Of a DNA stretch of 64,000 nucleotides, positions 53,622 to 61,050 are shown in pieces; position 1 is the stretch's first letter, and each line of letters begins with the position of its first letter. The position numbers were made by a program, and so were the translations under genes. The stretch comes from Cladocopium goreaui. Its lineage: Eukaryota; Sar; Dinophyceae; Suessiales; Symbiodiniaceae. The stretch is from NCBI GenBank assembly GCA_947184155.2, contig CAMXCT020002687.1, positions 26,121 through 90,120 of the forward strand, given 5' to 3'. A model generated the notes under the pieces. That model had not been told where the DNA came from and ran no database searches. It saw only the letters and a program-made list of their open reading frames with translations.

Positions 53622-53731
53622 CCGGTGCCATCAAACATTGCTGGAAAATCCTGCATTTATAGATGTTTTTTGCCAGCTAGATACCTCCATTTTTTGGGGG
53701 ATGTCCCAGCCACGTTTCATTGCCAGGGGTA
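53622..53731. mobile_element. Family A-prime element
   Basis: ACCTTCCGGTGCCATCAAACA to CCACGTTTCATTGCCAGGGGTA with an inner TGCCAGCTAGATACC block. A weak exon candidate (TCATTGTATCCTCGACGCG...) precedes it. Confidence 0.55.
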
Positions 53732-53841
53732 TATAAAAACCTTACCATGTAATCTACAAATATCCATGTAATATCATATTGGGGTATTCATGGTGATATA
53801 TGGGGTATTACATGATTTACAGCTCTTTTTGTGCGCGACAG

Positions 53842-53943
53842 GAGTTGAAGCTTCTACCGGATTTGGATGAGGCCACCACAATCCGGCTGACAATGCGACC
53901 TCCTGGCAATCCGACCGATGGAATAGCGATGGCTTACCCTCTG
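53842..53943 (+). CDS. Gene C exon ending in the TIR of an A element
   Basis: The acceptor AGCTCTTTTTGTGCGCGACAG ends at 53841. There are exactly 34 codons in phase 0: ELKLLPDLDEATTIRLTMRP then PGNPTDGIAMAYPL. The last three codons (TAC CCT CTG) are the left TIR and the donor is CTG|GTAAAC. This is the clearest example of a TIR used as the 5' splice site. Confidence 0.7.
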
Positions 53944-54042
53944 GTAAACATACAAAAAGCTATTGAAAATGGCCATAGAAATAGTGGATTTACCCATTAA
54001 ACATGGTAATTTCCCATACTCATGTTAGTTTACCAGAGGGTA
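53935..54042. mobile_element. Family A element forming a whole 93-bp intron
   Basis: A complete 108-bp copy, TACCCTCTGGTAAAC to GTTTACCAGAGGGTA, with TA on both sides of the CCCTCTGG/CCAGAGGG core as expected for a TA target. GT at 53944 and AG at 54036 define the intron; nine bases at the left and six at the right stay in the mature message. Confidence 0.8.
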
Positions 54043-54088
54043 TCAAAAATGGGCTCCCATTTGGCACGGTATGGCGTTCATCCAACCA
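54037..54088 (+). CDS. Gene C exon starting in the TIR of an A element
   Basis: Begins right after TTTACCAG. Phase 0 frame: RVSKMGSHLARYGVHPT, with the consensus donor A|GTAAGT at 54089. The leftover A joins TG of the next exon to give Met. The first two codons (AGG GTA) derive from the element. Confidence 0.6.
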
Positions 54089-54265
54089 GTAAGTTGACAG
54101 GATCAAACCATACATTGCTGCTATGGCGTCATAGTTTTAATCCAAAAAATGGTTTTGGGGAAGATTTGCAGCCCCATCTCTTATCCTATCTCTCAGAATG
54201 CTATGACCCACACCTGAATACTTCGGCCATTTAGGGATACTTATTTCCAATTCCCATCATTCCAG

Positions 54266-54315
54266 TGACGCCTTTTATTAGTGAGGTCGTGATCAAATTG
54301 ATCCAGAGATTTGGA
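54266..54315 (+). CDS. Gene C exon with duplicated 3' end
   Basis: The acceptor TTCCCATCATTCCAG ends at 54265. The frame reads TPFISEVVIKLIQRFG, with donor GGA|GTAAAA at 54316. The last 24 bases of the exon plus the donor (ATCAAATTGATCCAGAGATT...) recur exactly at 54391-54419 inside the intron, beyond a D-element half. Confidence 0.6.
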
Positions 54316-54419
54316 GTAAAACCATGGCTTTCTGTATTCAATGGATTGGTTTAAGGGAAATTCTTAACCGGAAACCCATGGGTTTTTACCATCAAATTGA
54401 TCCAGAGATTTGGAGTAAA
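54292..54419. repeat. 29-bp direct repeat flanking a half D element
   Basis: ATCAAATTGATCCAGAGATT plus TGGAGTAAA at 54292-54320 and 54391-54419. The 70 bp between contain TCAATGGATTGGTTTAAGGG and AAACCCATGGGTTT, the left half of family D. Confidence 0.85.
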
Positions 54420-54434
54420 CCCATCACGCGACAG

Positions 54435-54548
54435 GCTCGGAGTGACTTTGCTCGTTGGGTTCTGAGTACCGTGAAGGGCCGCGAGAGCAAAGTTCAGTCG
54501 GTGGTTTCTTGGCGGAGAGGCGAGGAGCTCCTCACTGGCTTTGGATAC
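54435..54548 (+). CDS. Gene C exon
   Basis: The acceptor AAACCCATCACGCGACAG ends at 54434 and donor TAC|GTTATA lies at 54549. There are 38 codons in phase 0: ARSDFARWVLSTVKGRESKV then QSVVSWRRGEELLTGFGY. GC-rich, basic, amphipathic; family unknown. A 150-bp TATATAGTA tract follows. Confidence 0.65.
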
Positions 54549-54927
54549 GTTATATTATATATATTATATATATTATACTATATATGCTATATATAGTATG
54601 TATAGTATATATAGTATATATAGTATATATACTATATATAGTAGAATATATATATATATTACATATAACATATAACATACAGCATATATAGCAGGACAAG
54701 ATACGTATTTGACCAGCAAGAGCGAGATTCAGAGGAGAGATCTCGGAGAACCACCAAGGAAAGAAGTGACTTTTTGTAGTGAAATTTTGTCAGGAAAACC
54801 TTTAAAAAGATATTCCGGCAAGAGACCCCAAACAGTGTGGGGGAGTGGGAGGATAATCTATGATAATGTTGATGATGATGATGATGATGAGAACATCCAA
54901 ATTTCCCCATGCCGATCAGCTCTCAAG

Positions 54928-55016
54928 GCTTCGGAAGACTTGGACAAGAAGAAACGGCAAGCGGTGCCTCGTTGCCTCGTCCCTCCAGTGTTTCTGATCG
55001 CCGAATCGCCGATACA
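54928..55016 (+). CDS. Gene C exon
   Basis: The acceptor TTTCCCCATGCCGATCAGCTCTCAAG ends at 54927. Phase 0 matches the previous exon: ASEDLDKKKRQAVPRCLVPP then VFLIAESPIQ. The frame closes at TAA 55066-55068 if no donor is used, so the 3' border is uncertain. An upstream open stretch (54700-54830) is less GC-rich and may be intron. Confidence 0.55.
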
Positions 55017-55185
55017 GTATAGATATGGAATGATATGGACGAGATGGACATTAGGATGTGGTGTTTAAAGATGTATATGTACATATATACATATAAACAT
55101 ATATACACGTCTAACTGAGTCAAAAACTTATTTTGGATTCGGCAATCAAGGCCAACCATCCAAGTCCCGCAAGAGGTCTTCATAT

Positions 55186-55460
55186 GTGTATATGTATATG
55201 TATATAGATACTTTAGATACTATACACTTTCTACATCTACAACATCTACATACTATACTGTATGCATCAAATTTTACCATGTATACATTCATATACATAT
55301 TCCACACACATATGCCACACACACATACTATATACATATGTACATTCTATGTCAGTCGCATCTATCTCATTATTGACTATACATATTATAGACATATTGG
55401 ATATACATATGTCAAATACATACATATACATATACATATATATATATATACATACATATG
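55186..55460. repeat. ATACATATACATA microsatellite region
   Basis: TA/CATA-rich sequence; the open frames across it are repeat products. Confidence 0.8.
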
Positions 55461-55555
55461 ATAGATATATCTATTATAGAATTTCTACGGTATATTATCA
55501 GTGTTATTGTTTTAAATTATATTTTAACACAAAGAATGTATATATATACATACCG

Positions 55556-55651
55556 CCCATAGGATCTATGTATGGTATATATGCTAACATTTGGGGTATA
55601 TTCATGGGATCCATGTTACCATATATAGCAGCACCATGGATCCGTCATGGG
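55556..55651. mobile_element. Family I foldback element
   Basis: A 96-bp relative of 17925-18016. The ends are CCCATAGGATCTATG and CATGGATCCGTCATGGG, and the inner GCTAACATTTGGGGTATATT block is inverted relative to the first copy. Confidence 0.75.
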
Positions 55652-55783
55652 ATAGGCAACAATTTTATGGAAATTGTGGGATACACCAGTGGGAATACAA
55701 TATATATATATACAATATGAAATTACCTATGAAATCTCCACATGTATCCTATGTCATACCATCCCTACATCTTTTTTTTCGAG

Positions 55784-55933
55784 GCCAAGGCCAAAGCCAA
55801 GCTTCGCACCAGCAAGACCGGCACGGAGCGCCCGGGCTCCCGTTCCGAACGTTCCGAGCGCCCGGGCTCCCGAGAACGGCCCAGTTCACGCGAGCACGAG
55901 GCGCATGGCATGGCCGTGGTCAAAAATGGGTAA
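55784..55933 (+). CDS. Gene C exon, Lys/Ala then Arg/Ser-rich
   Basis: The acceptor ATCTTTTTTTTCGAG ends at 55783. The frame reads AKAKAKLRTSKTGTERPGSR, then Ser/Arg/Glu-rich repeats and HGMAVVKNG, reaching TAA at 55931-55933; a GTAAAA donor at the same place is possible. A 17-bp internal repeat (GAGCGCCCGGGCTCCCG) doubles ERPGSR. Composition resembles RS-like disordered tails. Confidence 0.6.
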   Translation, partial: AKAKAKLRTSKTGTERPGSRSERSERPGSRERPSSREHEAHGMAVVKNG

Positions 55934-55979
55934 AAATGGTGATTTATTGGTGGAAAGATGTGGATCAAAAGTCTGGACG

Positions 55980-56610
55980 AAGGGTTTTCTACCTTCTCAA
56001 TGGTATGTGCCTGTCTCAACCCTCCTCCCTGTATCAAAGGTGCTTTCTTTTTCCCCTCCTCAAAGGTCCTGGTTTCCCAACCGTATTCCCGGAAAATTTT
56101 CCCATGTTCGAAGGATTTCTCAAGGCCAAGTGTTTTCCCACAGTGAAGGTTCGCGCTCAAGGCTGCCAAAAAAATAAAAAATAAAATAAAATCCCGGAGA
56201 CAAACCCATACCCCGGGGAAGAACACTTGCGACCGAACATTGCAAATATGCATAAAACATGCTATGTGTTTTTCTCAATGGTATGTGCCCGTCTTAATTT
56301 TTTTAAAATTTTTATTTTTATTTTTTCTCCCCGGAGGTCCCGGAGAGGAACCCTTGGAATTTCTTCCCCCGGAGGTCCCGTAGAGGAACCCTTGAAACCC
56401 TTTTGCTCGTTTTTTTCTCTTTGTCGTCTTTCGTCGTCCGTCGTGTTTCAATGGGGATCCTTGAGACAGACACTTGACCTGAGCAAGACCACAAACGAGA
56501 AAGTACCTTGGCGCAGACCTTCGAGTGGAAAGATGTGGAAAGATGTGGAAAGATGTGGAAAGATGTGGAAAGATGTGGAAAGATGTGGAAAGATGTGGAA
56601 AGTGAAATTC
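55980..56610. repeat. Duplicated segments and two tandem repeats
   Basis: TTCTCAATGGTATGTGCC at about 55995 recurs at 56274. A 37-38 bp unit (CCCCGGAGGTCCCGGAGAGG...) is doubled at 56330-56404. A 10-bp unit TGGAAAGATG repeats eight times at 56526-56601. The long open frames here (for example 56227-56814) cross these repeats and are not supported as genes. Confidence 0.7.
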
Positions 56611-56961
56611 ATTGGAAGTGAAACGTTTTTTCAAAAGTTGGGAGATGTTGGAAAAGCCAGCTGGAAAATGGTGCAATCCGGTTGCACAGAAAAATTGTAT
56701 CATCCTCATTTCTCATGGTTAAGCCGCCACGCAACAGGTGGTTCGAATCTCAAACCATGCAACATCCATTTTGTTGTTTCAAAGCGTTTGTGGGTAAAAC
56801 ATGTTGCTTGGTAAAAAATCACATTTTGGTTGGTCAAAACCCTTATTTTGCCTGGTAAAAACCACGATTCGACGAGTAAAAACTATGTCGTGTTTGGTAA
56901 AAACCCATGGAAACATGGCATTTTTTCGTTCCAAGGGTGAACCCGGTGAAACCCTGTGCAG

Positions 56962-57044
56962 GAACCTGAGACTTTGGAAAGCTCCAGCGACTCGTCCGAT
57001 TTTGGTCGGAAACGTCCTGACCTCATTGGGTTCCATGGATTTGG
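56962..57044 (+). CDS. Gene C candidate exon, frame ambiguous
   Basis: The acceptor AACCCGGTGAAACCCTGTGCAG ends at 56961. One frame reads EPETLESSSDSSDFGRKRPD; another, which fits the phase if 55784-55930 is spliced at GTAAAA, reads NLRLWKAPATRPILVGNVLT. The donor is uncertain (GTCAGG near 57045). Family unknown. Confidence 0.45.
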
Positions 57045-57095
57045 TCAGGGAGTCATCCCCAAATGGCCCAACAGATCAGGGGAAATATTACAATT

Positions 57096-57201
57096 TACCC
57101 TCTGGTTATGTCAAAATAGCTATTGAAAATGGCCATTTATAGTGGATTTTCCCTTTAAAAATGGGGGATTTTCCATTGCTATGTTAGTTTACCAGAGGGT
57201 A
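57096..57201. mobile_element. Family A element
   Basis: A 106-bp copy, TACCCTCTGGTTATGTC to AGTTTACCAGAGGGTA. Confidence 0.9.
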
Positions 57202-57230
57202 CCCATGATATACTGGCTGATAAATGATTA

Positions 57231-57640
57231 ATGGTTCATAATGGGTTAATGATGGGTGATTAATGGCCATTGATATTGGTTGGTTGGTGGTTTATAATAG
57301 GCTAAAAATGGTGATTAATGGTGATTGATAATGACTATGGTTAGTAACCATTAATGGTTCATAATGGGTTAATGATGGGTGATTAATGGCCATTGATATT
57401 GGTTGGTTGGTGGTTTATAATAGGCTAAAAATGGTGATTAATGGTGATTGATAATGACTATGGTTAGTAACCATTAATGGTTCATAATGGGTTAATGATG
57501 GGTGATTAATGGCCATTGATATTGGTTGGTTGGTGGTTTATAATAGGCTAAAAATGGTGATTAATGGTGATTGATAATGACTATGGTTAGTAACCATTGA
57601 TGGTTCATAATGGGTTAATGATGGGTGATTAATGGTGATT
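57231..57640. repeat. 123-bp tandem repeat, three and a third units
   Basis: Near-identical units start at 57231, 57354, 57477 and 57600. Each contains TTGGTTGGTTGGTGGTTTAT, reminiscent of the B left end, and GATTAATGG blocks. The high identity implies recent amplification. Confidence 0.9.
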
Positions 57641-57682
57641 GAAAATGGTGATTAATAATGGTGATTAATGGTTAATAATGGC

Positions 57683-57803
57683 AATGTGGTCAAAACAATG
57701 TCATAAGCTACCCATCACTGTGAATGGTAAGTTTATACCACCAACCAAAAATCGTGATTTTTCTGGGGGATGGTGCAAATGACATTGTTTTAACCCCATT
57801 ATA
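57683..57803. mobile_element. Family C element
   Basis: AATGTGGTCAAAACAATGTC to GACATTGTTTTAACCCCATT, with TTTCTGGGGGATGGTGCAAA. Confidence 0.75.
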
Positions 57804-58077
57804 TATTTTGAAGAGATAGATATTGGATGATATTGGGATTTTAGCATCGCACACATCTTTTTTTTTTACCTAAATGGGAAGTTCACCTCCATTCAATAGG
57901 CTTAAAACTAAAAAACACGATCTACAGTGACTATGTCATCTTGGGTTCGGGTTCTTCGTGGTGCTTGTACTTGCGATGAATATTGAATTCATAATTATGT
58001 TGTTTTCAGTGAATATGCCATACTTTTTGTATTGTTGATGAGATGACGTTCTGTTGATTATATATTGTGATAATAAG

Positions 58078-58188
58078 TACCATCTGGTTATGACTAACAT
58101 AGCCATGGAAAATCACCATTTTTAATAGGTAAAGCATCTATTTCCATGGGCCATCTATACCATGGCTATGTTAAATAACCAGAGGGTA
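58078..58188. mobile_element. Family A element (CCATCTGG subtype)
   Basis: A 111-bp copy with both ends, ending 45 bp before the next exon acceptor. Confidence 0.85.
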
Positions 58189-58233
58189 CATCTCCAACTG
58201 TTGGTAAAACATGTCCTGTTTTCTTGCTTTCAG

Positions 58234-58341
58234 GATCTTTCAAGGCGCGCCGGGATGGAATGGGTGGGGTAGGCCCTCATGGCAGACCCTCTTATTGTGG
58301 ACCTTTGGGGGCTGAACGGTTCGATTGCCATGTTAAAAAAG
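58234..58341 (+). CDS. Candidate exon, Gly/Arg-rich
   Basis: Strong acceptor CATGTCCTGTTTTCTTGCTTTCAG, ending at 58233. The frame reads SFKARRDGMGGVGPHGRPSY then CGPLGAERFDCHVKK, with donor G|GTATAT at 58342. Probably a continuation of gene C. Confidence 0.6.
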
Positions 58342-58877
58342 GTATATGGGTTTGTCTGAAAATAGGGTATATTCCCAATTATAGCCATTTAATAGGGATA
58401 ATGATCATTAACCATTGGGTCTAGGGGTACATTATTTTCAGACACACCCATATGAAGTTTAACATTCAGTTTCTACAATCATTGGGGGAGACCATAATGG
58501 TGTAGGAATGGAGGACAATAGAATTATTCTTCGAACTCCAACTGGACTCAACACATAGAGAGAGAGATGCTGAGAGTTTAGATATTGATACGGGTATGTC
58601 ACGGCATATCCAACAGTGGCGTGTGCCCCAATGGCTTTCCGACGAAAACACACTATATTGGTGCGTTTTTTTCCCGATGCGATGTTTTTTTCCCTATTTC
58701 TTTTAATATTGTTTTTGGTGGGTAAGCAATTTTTTAGTGAGCACCATGTGGGTATGGGTCAAAATGATTGGACTCCTACACGTCGTCCACTAAGCATCAT
58801 TGTTATTTATAACTATCATTTGATAGTCATCATTCTAAATCACCAATGACTATCATTAAATCACCAAATTTCAATAG

Positions 58878-58991
58878 TACCCTCTGGTAATCTAACATAG
58901 CTATTGAAAATGGTGATTTATAGTGGTTTTTCCCATTAAAAATGGATAAAAATGGTGATTTCCCATAGTTATGTTAGTTTACCAGAGGGTA
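58878..58991. mobile_element. Family A element
   Basis: A 114-bp copy with perfect tips and a duplicated AAAAATGG in the core. Confidence 0.9.
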
Positions 58992-59066
58992 ATCGGTGAC
59001 AACAATAGTTATTGATGATTCATGGCTTCACGGCACGTTGCTGGTTCATCCCTGATCGCCCTCCAG

Positions 59067-59129
59067 GCCCTACGAGCAGCACAGACGCATCATGAGAAGA
59101 TCGACTTCGACGTGTCCTGGATTCGATGA
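59067..59129 (+). CDS. Possible terminal exon
   Basis: The acceptor TTCATCCCTGATCGCCCTCCAG ends at 59066. Frame 1 reads ALRAAQTHHEKIDFDVSWIR and stops at TGA 59127-59129. Frame 2 stays open to a GTGCTT donor at 59138. Phase from the exon at 58234 would give a short alternative tail, so the end of this gene is not fixed. Confidence 0.5.
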   Translation, partial: ALRAAQTHHEKIDFDVSWIR

Positions 59130-59139
59130 TCAAAAAGGT

Positions 59140-60420
59140 GCTTTTCCCATGGCCCAGCAGTTCCCCAAAAACCCCAAAAATGGATTTCCGTTCATTTCAT
59201 GGAAAATCCCATCAAAGGGACTGATTTAGGGATAGGTTTATTTCAGCAAACCACCATAAATTGATCCATGGAATGGACATTTTCCTGGGAAATTAAATAT
59301 CCATGATCTAAAGGGAAACGATTAAGGGAATGTTAGTTTAGGACCTTGGGGGTCCGTTTTGGCAAATCCCAGTTTTGGCAATTCTAGTTGGAAAATGTGG
59401 TTTTGCCTGAAAATATTTTTTTTTCGGGGTATACTTAGTATACCGCATGTATAGGAAACTGATCTATGAGTTTAGTGATTTGCACAGATGTTTCTTGGTG
59501 TGTCGGGATTTGGTTGAAATACCATGTTGATAATTTTTGCATGTTTATGATAATTTTGATCATCTATCCGTTTTGGCTTCTGCGGGTATGGCTTAAAATG
59601 ATATGAGGGAAGCCGGGCGGAAGACCTGGGTTGATAGGTGATTGAGAAATCATCTCTTTGGCAGCGAGATTGCCCCCATAAAACCAGGGCTTCGGCAACA
59701 CTGTGTTTATTTCTTAATATTTTTAAGTCCGTCTGTCTGCCTGTTTGTTTGTTGATTTCTTTGTTTGTTTGCCGGCCTGACACCATTTTTGGTGGCTAAA
59801 TCCCCGTCTTTGTTGGCTGAACTTCTCTATTTTTCTGTGAGATCCTCATGGGTTTTTGTCTTCATGGTGGGATTATATCAGCGTACGCGCACGCTACAAA
59901 ACAATGCCCATGTGGCTTGGTAAAACTGGCATTTCGTTGCTGAAAAATACCCATGTTTGTTTCTTAAACTGCAACGGCTCGCATGTGCTCGAAATCCCAC
60001 ACAGAAGATATCCACATCAACTCAGCAAACATTCAGCATTGGGTCAGCATTCCCATTCATCATGTACATGTTCATTGCTTAGAATCCAAATTTATAAGCC
60101 CCCGTATTTTTGATGGTTCAATCCAAATTAGTCCACATCTTCTGTTCAATATCAAACCGATGACTCATCCGATTTGGATCCAGAAATGGGTTTTTTTCGT
60201 TACCCAGAAAAGATCACGGTGGCATGGGGAAAATCAGCAATTCGAAGTCGCTGGATAAATCTGTGTCTTCCCCATCCCAGCAGTCTCCACATGAAAGATG
60301 ACCATGCGTTTTACCATCCCCATAAATTGACAAGACATAGATGGCAAATAGCCCACATAGCCATTTTAATTGAAGCTTATTCCATAGTGTTTACTATGGA
60401 TTACTTGAACCATGAAACAA
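59140..60420. other. No supported gene
   Basis: AT-rich DNA with scattered short open frames (59856-60113, 60174-60575) that lack paired splice sites or motifs. Confidence 0.5.
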
Positions 60421-60422
60421 TA

Positions 60423-60527
60423 CTGGTTGGTGGTTTGGAACATTTTTTATTTTTCCATATATTGGGAATAATAATAATCCCAACTGACTATATAATATTT
60501 TTCAGAGGGGTTGAAACCACCAACCAG
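60423..60527 (+). mobile_element. Family B element, complete
   Basis: A 105-bp copy. Flanking AATA on both sides is a 4-bp target duplication. Confidence 0.9.
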
Positions 60528-60706
60528 AATACCATTGATTGGTTATTACAAAGGATATCTCCCATAACCTGGTGAATTTCTGGGGATTATGAACTAACGC
60601 GATTATCAACAGTAGAACGAGGTATTTACGAACCCATATCAATTAGCTCGATGATCATGGATACAAGGGATTATTATATCATTAGGTATTAACTAACCCA
60701 TATTAA

Positions 60707-61050
60707 AGGGCTACGCCCTCTGCCGCCGACCCCTGGACACTGGAGGGTCATGCCTGCCTCTGTGTCGTAAGCATGAAATGAACCCTAAAGAAACCAGAAA
60801 CTGACCTAAACAAACCATTTGTATGTGCGTTTGGCACTGTGCACATGCAAGCAGCATGGACCCCTGCAGGATGACACGCACAACTATGTGCTCTGACACT
60901 TTTTCATGGCTCAAGAAATAGGAGCTTTCGTCATTGGGCAGGTGTCTTGGGGACCTAAAGGGTTGCTCTAGCACTTAAGACCCGTACCCGAAGCCCCCGT
61001 TCGTAACCGCAGTATGAAACTTGAAATGGCATCCTAAAGAGACCCGAGAC
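60707..61050. other. GC-rich leader of the satellite
   Basis: The change from AT-rich to GC-rich DNA is abrupt near 60707. No A-I element is seen. It shares no clear unit with the satellite, apart from a possible diverged duplication (AACCCTAAAGAAACC against ATCCTAAAGAGACCC). No coding evidence. Confidence 0.5.

Noticed and set aside
55591-56814. 195-197 codon + strand open frames
   Set aside because: They run from an I element or microsatellite through a real exon in the wrong frame and into tandem repeats; only 55784-55933 is supported.
60707-61050. Possible gene at the AT-to-GC transition
   Set aside because: Open frames are short on both strands, with no splice signals; it looks like satellite-adjacent spacer.
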